Below, one piece after another: positions 34,059-46,153 of a stretch of DNA of 64,000 nt (positions are counted from its first letter, which is position 1; the number at the start of each line of letters is the position of its first letter). A program made the translations under genes and the position numbers. The stretch is from the NCBI GenBank assembly GCA_038049695.1, contig CP142453.1, positions 2,559,501-2,623,500 of the forward strand. The letters run 5' to 3'. The notes beneath the pieces are model-generated. The model was given only the letters and a program-made list of their open reading frames with translations. It was not told the DNA's origin and searched no databases. The DNA comes from Cinnamomum chago. Lineage: Eukaryota > Streptophyta > Magnoliopsida > Laurales > Lauraceae.

Positions 34059-37000
34059 TTAAAGACAATTGGCAAGTGTTAGTACTTCTTGGTATACAAC
34101 ATTTGAAGTACATGCATTTTCTGGTGTGCCATCTATGTCCCGTTTAAGAATAACTTTTACAGTAGCTGTTGTTTTTTCTCTAGATAGGGCAACATATAAT
34201 TGACCATGTGAAAAGACTGGTTGTGGAAGATATATCCCTACATGTTCCAATGTTTGCCCTTGTGCTTTGTTGATCGTCATTGCAAAACTTAAACGAATTG
34301 AAAATTGTTTCCTTCTGAACATGAATGGATACTCACCATTTTCAGCTGGCTGAAGTGGAATTCTTGGCAAGAAAACTCTTTTTCCATGATAGTGACCAAC
34401 AATTATTTCTGCATCAATAAGATTTGTTGAAAATCTCCGACATACTAACCGTGTCCCATTGCATAATCCTGTAGGCGGATCAATATTTCGAAGCAATATT
34501 ATTGGAGAATTGACTTTTAGTATCAACTCATGAGGAGGCAGTCCGTTTGGTGTTAAGTTGTTCAAAAATTCTTCTTGCTGAATTTGCTTTATGTCATCTA
34601 TTGCAGAATCGAAGCTGTGATATTTGATAGGGTCACCTGGAAAAATATTTATCAGCAAATCATTGAGCTCATCAACAAATTCATTTTTTGGAGTTAATAT
34701 TGCACGGGCTGCCATAAAATCTGAATTGTCTGCTTCTTTTTCTAGATTTGGAAATCTGGCCTTTATCAAATCAGCCCTTGATGTTATGTCATCTTTGTAA
34801 GGAAGAAGCATGCAATTTAGAATTCTTATTTTATCATTCTACACAGTTTCTTCTGTTCCATTTCCAACGCGCAGCAGAAACTCACTAAATGATGGATCAT
34901 ATTCTGCTCTCATATTCTCAGTCAATTTGATTTTCTCTAATGTTGGCCACAATTTTGATGTAACTAAACTTGCTTTGATTGCCTCATGTCTATTTGTTCT
35001 TAGGATAACGGGAAGGACTTGTCGAAAGTCTCCTCCCAATACAACAACTTTACCTCCAAATGGCAATGTAGAATTTGTTATATCTTGTAACATCTGATTG
35101 AATGCTTCAATTGCTTCTCGCTTTGCCATTGATGCCTCATCCCATATAATGAGCTTTGCTGTTTGAATCAATTGAGCAACACTTCCTTGTTTGCTTACAT
35201 TACAAGTTTTAATTTCTTCAATGTTAAGTGGTATCTTGAAGCGAGAATGTGTTGTTCTACCGGTGGGCAATATAGATGCAGCTACTCCAGAAGTTGCAGT
35301 TGCAAGAGCAATAAAGCCTTCTGATCTCAATTTACTCAAAAGAGCACGATACAAGTATGTTTTTCCAGTACCACCAGGACCGTCAATGAAAAAGGCACCA
35401 TTTTGGTTAGTGGATATCCTTTGCAATATAGTGTTATATGCATGCTTTTGTTCTTTATTTAGTGTAAGTGCTGCGAGTAAATCTTGCTCAGAGACCGGAA
35501 TATTCAATTCTTCTTCCACTTCTCTTGAATATGCTTTTTGGACATCAATTTCAACATTTATGTCAGTAAAACCATAATCAGTAATGTTTTTTCCCATTGA
35601 CTGAAGAACAGAATTCTTCCTTGCTAGTGCTTTAACCTGCCTTGTACTACGTGAGAATATAGCACATTTGTAATCTTCACACATTGCATCTTCAAATTTT
35701 TCCCACAACATTTTAGGATTGCTAGGACTACAGTAGACCAAAAGAGTAGCAAACAACCGATGCAAGCTTTGTGGCATTTGATAGTACTGAGATGCTTCTT
35801 GCAAGCATTCTTCAAAACTATTGTCTGATTCAAGTAAGCCTTGTAGCAATGCAGCCTCACGAAATGATGATGTTTGAATTCCATTAAGATATTGTAAATC
35901 TTGAAATGATGTTGGGCCTTTAACATGATTCAACAATAAGCGCAGATAGTATCTTTCTCCTTCAATTGGATTTGCAGTGACAATTCTTCCTATAGTGTGT
36001 CCTTTCTTTCTTTCAGTCCAGTATCTTTGGTCATCATGCCATACAAAGTGTTCAGGAAATTCTTTATAAAGGTATTTTCGTGCCTCTGCATTAATTTTAT
36101 TCATTTGAAAATACTCAGTCAACATCGTCCTTGAGGTGCGATCATTGGAGATTACATGAAGAAGACTATCTTGTTTCTTAAATGCTACAGATTGTTTGTC
36201 CTCCAGATGCAATTGTAAGCTGTTAACAGATGGATAAGTTTCATTTAATAAGAACTTATAAATTCTCCAAGCGGCTTCTGGGAGTGAAATCCATCTTGTT
36301 GTTTGGAATTGTTCTATTTCATCAACATCAGAGTAATTTTCCTCACCAACAATGTGGAAAGCAATACGGTCATGGCCCTTGTAGATATACTTATATAGAT
36401 ATTTGACCGCTTTAATAGTCGAGCAAATCTCAACATTCATATGACAATCAAACTTTGCAAGCAAGTATGGATTATATGGTATAACCCATCAATTGTCTAA
36501 ATATGCACCACGTACTTTGACTTCTTCATTGGTGTCACACCGTCTATAAATTGGATAGGAGTTTTTTCCTTGAGTACTTGAAGAACAAAATTCTTTAGGA
36601 TAATGGTTTTTGCAGTGTCCATCTTTTTTCATGCATACATTTTTTGGGTTTAAAATACCACAAGGACCATACATCATATGCTTCACAACTGCTGCATGTA
36701 AGCGTGGATTTGTATCGTTCTTAGGCAATTTAGCGCAAACAAATGTGTCATATCCATCTGGCATGATGATTTTATAGCCCGGGTTCAAAATAAGCAAGAA
36801 ATGAGCATGTGGAAGTCCTCTCTTTTGAAATTCAATAACATATACATAAGCAGCAACAGGTCCAAATATTTGCTTCTTGAATAAGTCATCTTTTAGTTCT
36901 TCTAATTTTGCCCTAAAGACTCGTGCAATCAAATCTGGTATATTTTGTGCTTCTTCATATGATTGTAACTCTTCCTTAATCTCAAACCAAGAAGGATTTC

Positions 37001-37384
37001 ATGTCATTGTCAAAAATATATCAGGCTTTCCAAAATGTTGGACCAATGTCATTGCATCTATATAACAGCGTCTCATGTCTCTTGGCCCTCCTATAAATGA
37101 TGCTGGTAGGACAATTCTATGTCCTACTTTGGAAGCACGAGTCTCTCCACCTGCAATGCTATCAACAAGGCCTTGATATAAATAAGCTCGGATGTCATCT
37201 TGTCGATAACGAAAGTAGTCTAATCGAGAGCTTTCTAACTTGATATACATATCAACAACATACTGCTGTAACAAACGTCCTTAGTGTAATAATAATGAAG
37301 TTGTATTTTGCAGTATTTACAATTTATAGCAATAATACTCATGACATGAGACAACCTTTCTCTTGTTAACTTTCTTCTGCATTA
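34059..37384 (-). pseudogene. Helitron Rep/helicase transposase, main exon with five in-frame stops
   Basis: One continuous minus-strand frame of about 1,108 codons. In order: KVVSCHEYYCYK; LLQQYVVDMYIK; LPASFIGGPRDMRRCYIDAM; the HUH two-histidine motif GLPHAHFLLIL (about 36795-36830); KYLYKYIYKGHD with the Rep tyrosines (about 36365-36405); then a PIF1-type helicase with Walker A GPGGTGKTYLYRAL (about 35350-35392), Walker B LIIWDEASM (about 35125-35150), VVVLGGDFRQVLPV, and the C-terminal INKAQGQTLEHVGIYL and QLYVALSR motifs. HUH Rep nicks and joins DNA; PIF1 helicase unwinds in rolling-circle transposition. Stops break it at 37317-37319 and 37281-37283 (TAA), 36999-37001 and 36489-36491 (TGA) and 34839-34841 (TAG). 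Catalytic residues survive, but a full product is not possible without suppression. Confidence 0.93.
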
Positions 37385-37444
37385 CTGCAAGAAAAATTAA
37401 AACATATTAATAAAATATTTTTAATACTCATTTTATAATTTGAA

Positions 37445-37688
37445 TTAGTAATATATGATTAATACCTTTTTTTCTTTTTCAAGAAGCTGATCTATTGAAG
37501 GGATTTGAGAAGGATCAACAGATGTTTGCCCCTGACAATACATTGTCAGATTTCTTTGATTCAGTCTTTGTATGCCTTGATGCCATCCAGTATCACCATA
37601 GGGAAATAGTAATGGATATTGCAATGGATCATAACATCCAAAATAGTATTGCACTCTGTGACTATGGCCTGAATGACTTTGGACAATT
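37445..37688 (-). pseudogene. Helitron Rep N-terminal region, piece left of the solo LTR
   Basis: Minus strand reads IVQSHSGHSHRVQYYFGCYD then PLQYPLLFPYGDTGWHQGIQ, the hallmark HRIQYYYGCYDPLQYPLLFP segment of plant Helitron Rep proteins. It ends in a lysine-rich stretch at a GTATT donor; an intron of about 80 bp leads to the main exon at 37384. On its 5' side it is cut by a solo LTR. Confidence 0.88.
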
Positions 37689-39267
37689 TGAAAGTCCAAG
37701 ATCAAATCCTAGAGGGGGGGGGGGGGGGTGAATAGGGTGAGCTCAAATTCCTAGACCAATTTTAATTCTTTTTGCTTTTAAGTCTCTTATGCTTTGAAGA
37801 AGAGTAATAAAATCAACCAAGAGAGCATAATCCATAAAAAGAAAGCATAAAGACAATCACCATAACACAAGCATTTATAGTGGTTCGGCCAACATGCCTA
37901 CATCCACTTCCGGTGACCCTACCGGATTTTCACTAACTCAACTAAGGTTTAGGTTCACCTTCAACCTTACAAATACATCACTATGCTTTTCAAAGGCTAA
38001 GCATAAACCTTTACAACATATGCTTTTCAAGGCTAAGCATAAACCTTAACAACTAGAAATTTTCTCTTAAGAAATATGCCTATGAATGCATGGATTAAGA
38101 GAACAATGTAAGTGCAATGGAGAGCCTCTAAATAGGCTAAATATAAAGTGAAAACTCAACTTCTAGAAATATGCATATGGATGACAAAGTCTATGAATGA
38201 TGCATTTACTAGACATAACTCTTTTTTTTTTTAAAGATGAAACTTTGATTGATGCAAAGATGATAAACAAGAGATTGAGAAAAAGTTGTTTGTCTAACAC
38301 ATGAATTTTAACAAAGTGAACTAACTTGTTTTCAAAGTAGATAAACTAAAGTCTTACAAGTTGATTTTGAAACAAGAAAGCAATTTCATGTGTAACAAAG
38401 ACAATATGTTGTATTCATAAAACATATGAGATTTCTAAAGTACTAAGCATGTTATGAAGGACAACATTTTAATAGAAAAGCATCTTGTTAATCATGCATT
38501 GAAGGAAATCAAATATAGTGAAACAAAACATGATTTTAATAGACTTAGGATTAAAGAAAGCACACCCATTTGAAGATCAAAGGTTGAATCAATGGAATGG
38601 CTTCATAATCCCTTCAAAAATGCTCTAGAAAAGTTGCAAAACCTTGGCCTCAAAAGTCCCTCCAAGATCAGCAACTTTTTCAAAACAAAAGCCACTTTTT
38701 ATAAAGAAAAAGTTGCCAACGGCTAGTTGCCCAGTCGACCCCATGGACCTCGGGTCGACCTGGTACACACAACGGCTAGAAAAATGACCGTTGGTGCTTC
38801 AGAAGCCCTGTCGACCTGCAGTGTGCCCGGTAGACCGGGTCCCTTGGCCCGGTCGACCGGCCACACAGGCAGGTCGACCTGGTGATGCCCAGAATTTCTG
38901 AATTAAAGTGAAACTTGAAACTTTTGAGGGCATCTTCCAGGGGACTTTGAGACACTTAATTCAAGCAAGAATTCATGACTGAAAAAGGATGAAAACTGAA
39001 TTTCTAAAGTCATGAAAACTCCAAATCAAAATAATGATTTTAAAGAAAGAACCTTTGGAAAGCTTGAATGATTTTTGAAATAAAAAACTCCATGATCTTA
39101 AGAGGCAATCTGAATTTGAAAACCATGCATATCATATGATAAAATCAAAGATTAAGAAAGAGAAATATGCATGAAGATCCTATGAATAAGACCATGAAAG
39201 AATGAGAGGACAAGCTTATGAAAATGAATGCATCCTATCAAATTGCAACAAAACAAAAACTCTAACA
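37689..39267. mobile_element. solo LTR, copia type (SIRE/Maximus-like), 1,579 bp
   Basis: Bounded by TG (TGAAAGTCC) and CA (CTCTAACA) with a perfect 5-bp target duplication CAATT at 37684-37688 and 39268-39272. Near its left end is AATCCTAGAGGGGG...GTGAATAGGG with a 15-G run (37714-37728), a hallmark of SIRE-like copia LTRs. At 38730-38882 it carries six GTCGACC palindromic cores. No internal domain remains, so it is a recombination-derived solo LTR, inserted in the Rep coding region between the TEWDII and VQSHSG segments. Confidence 0.85.
38730..38882. repeat. GGTCGACC palindrome cluster in the copia-type solo LTR
   Basis: Cores CAGTCGACCCC, GGGTCGACCTGG, CTGTCGACCTGC, CGGTAGACCGGG, CGGTCGACCGGC and AGGTCGACCTGG within 150 bp. 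Same core family as in the two Tekay-like gypsy LTRs. Confidence 0.8.
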
Positions 39268-39935
39268 CAATTATATCCCATTCGGTAGGTGCATCAGAGT
39301 CATCATTCTCTATCCATATTGTTGCGACTTGTGATTCTGATGGAGCATTATACACTCTTTGATCTAACCCCGGCATTGCTCTTGATTACAATTTGAAGGC
39401 TTTCCAAACCAGGTGCATCTTGAATGGTTCGAAAAAAATGAGCAATATGGGTTAATTGATAAGATGCTAATAAGATTTTGAATGATGACTGAATTCATTT
39501 TTGACTACCTTTGCATCCGGTTCTCCAATTCATTGTCCATATCATAAAAATAGAGTTGCAAGTAAGAAGGATGTCCATCTGTGGGTACCAAGTCGTTGAT
39601 ATAGTAGTATACTTGACCTTGTACCTTGAATGTATATATACATTTATCTCTTTTGCAAAGCTCTTTATCATATTTGACGCCAAAAGCTGTAAATGCAAAA
39701 GTATTGTTGTATGTACGGACATATTTTCTGAATTCAACACATTCTTTAGAGTTAGACTTGAATAACATGTGGAGTTCTTGAGGGGCGTCATTTGAAATCA
39801 ATGATATTTGTCCACTAGAGCAACAGAATCCTACAGGTTTGTGATAAAATCGCTTTGCGTGACATTGTTGGCATCTTGGAGAAGATGGTAAAATAGATGG
39901 CTCTTGGCGTATATTTTAAAGGAACACGTTCATGG
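39268..39935 (-). pseudogene. Helitron Rep N-terminal region, piece right of the solo LTR
   Basis: Minus-strand reading, with two frame changes: CQQCHAKRFYHKPVGFCCSS, SNDAPQELHMLFKSNSKEC, RTYNNTFAFTAFGVKYD, GQVYYYINDLVPTDGHPSYL and LQLYFYDMDNELENRM; then (shifted) RTIQDAPGLESLQIVI and LDQRVYNAPSESQVATIWIE up to the LTR. These match the conserved CCSxG...AYNxxFAFTSxG...VYHxIGxLxP...YDxxNExxNR and LDQRxYNxPTxxQVAAIWxE segments of plant Helitron transposases. Frameshifts near 39440 and 39370 and the LTR make it non-functional. Confidence 0.88.
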
Positions 39936-40069
39936 ATGTAGAGCTATAACAAATTTGTCCTATGATAAACATATCAAATATCAACTACTATTTAACTATA
40001 AGAGAAGGCAAAATGGAGGGAGTACCAACATCAAATTATAAAGAGGACCGATAAATCACTGAAATGACC

Positions 40070-41132
40070 AATCACCTCTAGAATCTTGATTTTGTCTCTT
40101 TGATGAAGCGGAACGACGAACTGGCTTTGATGTTGATCCTATTAGAATATTTTCTATAATGTTAGTAGATATCTTTGTTTAATGTATTCAGTGATTAAAA
40201 TTGTTATTCTTACCAACTTCATAAGTACTATAGAATTCAATTTGCTCCTTTCCCTTGTTTGAGATTCTTGATGGAATGTCTTCAACTTCATTCGCTTTAA
40301 CGACAGTGAGTATAGTAAAAACAAAGGAAAATGTTTGGGTCATTCATCAGAGATTTTAGTAATTGAGATATCTATTGTGAATAAAAAAAATATTGATTAA
40401 TTAGTAAATACCTTTCTCTTTTGTAAGGATAGAAGTTGTGCAGATTGTCTTTCTATTTAGCACATTCAATAGTTTTCGCTTTCTGGATGCATGTCTTTCG
40501 TCTCTTTGCAGTGATTCTTTCGATTTGGATCTTACTCTCTCTATAAAAGCAACAACATTTATTATCAAAGAATATATTTGTAATAATTTTTGAAAAATGA
40601 TGAAATTTAGATTTGCATGGTTAACAATTTTTAGTAACTATTAGTCACTTAAAAGTTACCTTTTTTTTTTTTTGTCGCAGTCTTTCTTTCTTCTCTTTAC
40701 TCAGTCTAGCATGAGATTTTTGAAGTTGTGTTTCTCTACTTTTTCTTTTCTTTTTTTTTCTTTTTTTTTTTGCATCTTTAGTTGGGTTGTGACTCGACAT
40801 AGATCCTACATCAAGTTTGCCAAATAATGTTATCATACTATTTATTTTGATCAAGTCCTAAAAATCAGCAAAATTTCTTTTCATTTTGTTATAATTATAC
40901 CTCCAAAAGTAATCTTGGTTGATGATGAGACCTTTGCATCAAGAACGTTTGCTAATTTCTTCCTTTCGTATGCCTCTTTTTTCTTTTTCCGGAGTTCTTC
41001 CTTCTTTTCATCACTCAAATTTTTATAATAGCTTTTGAAATATTCTCTTCTATCTTTCTTTTGGCCCATTTTTATATCTATTAAAAAGGGGTTAATAACA
41101 AAGGAATCTTTTGGTGATAACAGCATGTCCAT
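40070..41132 (-). pseudogene. Helitron 5' coding exons, lysine/arginine-rich N-terminus
   Basis: Several short minus-strand exons separated by AT-rich introns encode related basic repeats: DRREYFKSYYKNLSDEKKEE...RKKKKEAYERKK (40881-41132, ATG at 41130-41132 or internal MGQKKDRREY), HARLSKEKKERLRQKKKK (40645-40854), and RVRSKSKESLQRDERHASRK (about 40414-40545), with further pieces at 40215-40310 and 40075-40140. Plant Helitron proteins have a charged N-terminus of this kind before the CCSxG domain. Exon borders and completeness are uncertain. The 40254-40586 part has an inverted copy at 45 kb. Confidence 0.6.
40254..40586 (-). repeat. inverted duplication, left arm
   Basis: About 333 bp matching the reverse complement of 45038-45371 with only scattered differences; it spans one Helitron N-terminal exon and its flanking introns. 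Confidence 0.85.
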
Positions 41133-41159
41133 ATCTTATAAGCATGAAGAGAAAGAATA

Positions 41160-44100
41160 AATATTAAACATTCTTCAAAGTACAAATTAGAAATTCTAGA
41201 TGCAATATGAAGCTAGAGAATAATGAAGAAGAGAGAATAACAATTTATAACAGTTAATTACCACATGCCTAGTTAGTTATACCTATTCACAAAATAGCAT
41301 ACATATGTGAGTATATATATGAATAAAAAAAGTCTAAATATTCGCCAGTAGTAGAAGATGCTTGATTAATCACATTTATTTATAATTACAATATCTAAGA
41401 AATGTGATGATTGCAATGACAATAAATTCTTTTCATGTTGCCTTTTAGTATAAGGGTATAGATTGCATGTGTTGCGAGTAATAGTAAAGAAAGTGAAAGG
41501 TTGAAAAGCAGTAGCTCATTGTCTCATGCAAGAAAAGTATAGGAGAAAATCAGAATGACTTTAGAAAATAATGAATTAGATTAAACTATGTCAGGATAAG
41601 CATGATTTTTTCAAAGAATATCAATATTATGTGCTAAATTGTATTATAAAATAAAATCTTAAATTGTAACATATATAGTAACTAAATATAAACAAAAAGG
41701 GGGGAAAAGGCAAACAAGTAAGGGAAAATGGTCATAAGCTTAACATACTACTTATAGGCAGACTTGTAAACAGTGTCTATTTTGAAATCAAAATTCCATA
41801 GTATTAGCACCTCCTCCCAATTTGTTCTCTACATTAAGGCAAATGGTATGTTTTCATTGATCCATTATTGGGCATTAATGTAATTAAGGGAATCAACGAC
41901 ACGGCCTATAATGAAGCTTGAGCCTAGGCTCATATGTTATTATTATCAAATATCAATGCCCAATGAATTATCCGATTAGACATGAGAAAATATTTAAAAT
42001 ACAAGGAAATTACCATGAACTTCATTTTACAAAGTTTAATTTTATATAAGTAATTATACAATAACTAAGCAAGTAGAAATCGACGGAACCAAGCTGATTC
42101 CAAACAAACAAGATTAACTAACCCAGCCAGACAAGCTAAATCCAGTAAAAAAAAAAAGAAGGAAAAACTCTCCTAAATGAATAAGCCAAAAAAAGGTTGG
42201 AAATGTAGTAAATGCGTTAGGAGACTAAACAAGCATTGACTGAAATTGAGCTAAGTGTAATCAAGATATTTACGATTATAAAGTAATAGGGCATAAGTAA
42301 ATGGAAAAAATTGGAAATTGTATCTATATAAATAGCGCCATGAAAGTTAAAACATTCTACAATTCAATAATGAGCTCAGTGGGAAAATCATAAGAAATTA
42401 AAAGGTATTCATTCAACACAATGATTGGAACATGTAAAAGAAAAATCTATTTAATAGCACTACTTACAAGTTTAAAACAGTTGCAATATTGCCTCAAATA
42501 AGCCGTCTCCAATACCCTAAAATTGACAGCCTGCAGGGCATTTAAAAATTTAAGATAAAAAAGCAAGCAGCATTAACCCACCCAACCAAACAACCTGAAT
42601 CCAACCAAAAAAAGGCATAATCTAAACTTAGCTTGATAAGTCTTCTAACTAAAATCTTTTGACTTTGTTTTGGCTTCTTCTGACTAATCAATTTCAAATT
42701 GGAATGCACCACACTCAAGAATTCTACTATAATAGTGTCTTTCAACTTTGTTATAAAAGTTCAAGCAATTTGAAGAAAAAAATATGGATTCTATAGGGCA
42801 GGTCTATAGCATACTTTCAGCCTGGTTTGAACCTTATGTTTTAGTAATTAGGTTGTGCTCAAATTTCCGAAAATAAAATTTAGGTTGACTTAGTACTACT
42901 AATGGACAGGCCTAGCACAGTTTAAGCATGGTTTGAATCTTGCATTTTAGTATTTGGGGAGTCCAAATTATCGAGAATAAATTTTGGTTGAGCTAGTTTG
43001 AATGTTGTGTTTTAGTAATTGGGTTAGGCTTAGATCTTAAGTTTTACTCCAATCAGTATTTGAAATGAGCTTGGATTAAGGGATGGTAAAACAAAAAAGT
43101 AGTGCTTGTAGTTTAGTCTACAATCCACGTAGATAGAACAATCTTTTATTTTTTTTTAATTTTTATATTACTGTTATAAAAGAATGAGAATTCCTGGAGT
43201 AGATGAATATAGAACAATATTATATGTAAGAAGTGAAGTAGAAGATCTTCTAGGCACTTGTACATTGAGATTTGAATACTGAATATATTTTATAGCTTGC
43301 ATTAAGAAACTCTTCTTAATGTTGAACCGGGAGGGGTTAAAGGATGTTGTCGGAGTTTATTGAGCGTCTCTTGGTTATAATGGAGCCGAAAATCTGCCCC
43401 ACACTGATTTGCTGGTCTCAATAGAGGCATGAGTTCTACATTTTGAAAACTTGTCAGGGCTTGTTTGTTTACATGGAATTGAATATATGAGAATTCATAA
43501 AAAATTGGGTTCACTCCAACAAAGAATGTCTTAAAAAGTGACTGGTGAAGGATATAATGCGGAAAAAACTAAGGAATTAAATTTTAAATCTACTTTTATC
43601 AAGGCAAATTGCAATCTACTTTATCAGACATTTCTGGGAAAAAAATTCTGTAAAATCCTTCTCACTACATTATCCCTAGCAAGTGGACATCACCACAACA
43701 TCATTTCTTCTCTCATACAAAAGGTTCTTGGTCTTAGCAAAGGGGACGAAAGAGGGAAAGGTAAATCAACCTATAGACAAATGCACAGTTAAAAGCCACT
43801 TTATTCTCCAACAAATTCCAAAACCACAGTATCTCGAATGAAAGCTTAGATTCCTTTTTCGCTACCCAATTGTTAGAGTTATAATTTTCTTTAAACTATT
43901 AACGCTAAAATTGGTAACAGTGCTAATGGCAGTAGATAGATTATAAATAAATGGGTCTGGACTATAGAATAAATTTGCAATCTCGCTCTCAGGTTAGGTC
44001 AGGTGAAAATTGATTGATTGATTCTTCTGACATTTCACTTTTTTCATTTTTCATGTTCCATGCATCCACGTTTTGAATGAATCTCTTGATTGGATCTCTG

Positions 44101-44900
44101 AAAGTCCTTCCGAGAATCAACTCAAGACTTTATGATTCTCGATTTCTTCTCGCTTCTTCTTCTTCATCTTCTTCTTTTCGTGACATGCGATGGGTTTATG
44201 AATTATGATTTGGATGAGAGTTGAGAGTTCTGTCTTAAATGGAACACTTATTTATCTTCTTATATATGTTTGCAATTGTATACATCTTCCCCACCTATAC
44301 TCCTAATAACACCGCGCCCCCCCTCCCCCCAAATAACACCGCCCCCCCTCCCCCAAATAAATAAATAAATATTCCACACTAAGAATTCTTTATATAAGAC
44401 ATGGAATGAGAAAGAAATTTGGATTGATTTATTGGACGTAACTTCATACCAGTTTGCCTTCAGCAGAGAAAAGCTGAGCTTTCATATTGTTAGGAAAGTG
44501 TTTTTCTTTCCTAATTAATTTGATGATCAATTTCATGATTTAGTCTTTTTTATCTTCATACTTAGTGTGTGGAAGAAAGATGCCGTTGCCACAGAAGAAG
44601 TTTGATTTTAATTTCAAATCCTTTACCCATTTTTGGCTCATGCCAATATAAGTTTTTGAGAGAGTAGCTACAGATTGGAGGTCCTTCAACAATTTATATA
44701 ATTCTTGTTTTCTGGTGCCACTTAATTTTCCCTTCTTTCAGCTTGAGGTGGAACATTTCCTTTCAGCTCATTCCAGTACATCATAGGTCATACCCTGTTG
44801 TTCCTTTTTTATATCATTTGCTGTATTTCATTGAAAATTGAAGCCTTTTCCTCCCATGCAACATCCATAATTGTTTCTAACCCACTCCCAATCTTAGTCT
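41160..44900. other. no recognisable gene
   Basis: Strongly AT-rich. Open frames are all under 85 aa and featureless. It may include the Helitron 5' end (TC-start on the minus strand), which I could not place. A hAT-like end CAGGGCTTGTTTG occurs at 43456 without a matching partner. Confidence 0.5.
44311..44376. repeat. C-rich duplicated tract plus ATAA microsatellite
   Basis: Two copies of AATAACACCG...CCCCCCCTCCCCC (44314-44355) followed by AAATAAATAAATAAATA. The minus strand has four or more G-runs and could form a G-quadruplex. Confidence 0.8.
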
Positions 44901-45037
44901 CAACACACTAAAACTTGTTTCCAAGCCTGAAACTCATCCATCAGTCAACAACTCCTTCCACCTATCCCATCCACTTGTATTTTGTACACTTTTGTTTTTC
45001 CTCCTTTCCTAATTCAATCTTTTCTATCCAGATTTTT

Positions 45038-45371
45038 TTATTACAAATATATTCTTTGATAATAAATGTTGTTGCTTTTATAGAGAGAGTAAGATCCAAA
45101 TCGAAAGAATCACTGCAAAGAGACGAAAGACATGCATCCAGAAAGCGAAAACTATTGAATGTGCTAAATAGAAAGACAACATGCACAACTTCTATCCTTA
45201 CAAAAGAGAAAGGTATTTACTAATTAATCACTATTTTTTTATTCACAATATAAATATCTCAATTACTAAAATCTCTGATGAATGACCCAAACATTTTCCT
45301 TTGTTTTTACTATACTCACTGTCGTTATAGCGAATGAAGTTGAAGACATTCCATCAAGAATCTCAAACAAG
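45038..45371 (+). repeat. inverted duplication, right arm (Helitron N-terminal exon copy)
   Basis: Plus-strand copy of 40254-40586, encoding the same RVRSKSKESLQRDERHASRK segment. It stops abruptly at CTCAAACAAG (45371), where unrelated GC-richer sequence begins. It is either a second Helitron fragment in opposite orientation or a local inverted duplication. Confidence 0.85.
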
Positions 45372-46153
45372 ACTGGGAAAGACGGTCTCCCTTGCTCGGC
45401 TTGTTCGAGTCCGGGAGATAATGGACAAGAAGCTTGTTTTGATCTCGGGACTTCAAATAGAAGACGGACTTCTGGTTATTAAGGGGAATGAGGGAGTAGC
45501 AAGAAAGGATGTTAAACACCCCAAGATGGGTACCGAGCAGTTTGTTCAGCGCGGCCACCCCCATCACAACATGAAACAGGTTTGGGGAACACTGGTTGGG
45601 GAAAAGGTATGTAATGGACAAAAAATTGGACAAGGAGAGGGTCTAGGGGAAAACGCACCCCCCCTTCCACGATGGATATGGTGGGAAAAGGCATGGCTTC
45701 TCGGGAACCGCTGTCAAGGGATTCCCCAGGGAGAGGCGCTCAGATCTGAACGTCCGAGGGGATACTATAGGTCTTTCGGAATTCAGCAATCCCCTCTGGA
45801 CTGTTAAGGAGGCCTTTTAAATTCCCCATTCGAAGAAAAGGAAAAGAAAAACTAAAGTAGCAGGAAAAGAAGACTTACAGTAAAGGGAGCGAGGACGGAA
45901 GGAAAGGAATGGAGAGAAGAGTCGCTGCAAGGGGCTTAAAGAGGAAGAAGAAGAAGGGTAGCAGGAAGGCACGCTACCTCGGAAAGGGTTTGAAATCCTG
46001 AAATGGATGGGGGGGATAAAAATGAGAAGAAGCACCAGGCGGATTGATGGACGGGAGGACGACTGGGGGAACGCCACGTGGATTGAAGGACGTCTCAAGC
46101 CTCCCTTTTTCCTCGAGGAGCGGTGAGAAAAAGGGGCAGGCTTGGGGGGCAAT
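45372..46153 (+). mobile_element. gypsy element 3' interior (non-coding)
   Basis: GC-richer than its surroundings; ends in the polypurine tract CTTGGGGGGCAAT (46141-46153) before an LTR. The open frame 45334-45807 shows no known domain. By layout it is the 3' end of a Tat-like element inserted next to the Helitron fragment. An organellar origin was considered but has no support. Confidence 0.45.

Noticed and set aside
34810-37731. Plus-strand frames over the Helitron region
   Set aside because: Shadows of the minus-strand Rep/helicase coding sequence.
43302-43792. Short frames near 43.3-43.8 kb and a hAT-like CAGGGCTTGTTTG end at 43456
   Set aside because: No matching inverted end or 8-bp duplication could be found, and the frames have no domain.
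45372-46153. Mitochondrial DNA insertion
   Set aside because: GC content suggested it, but no organellar gene was recognised, and the polypurine tract plus LTR that follow explain it as a retroelement interior.
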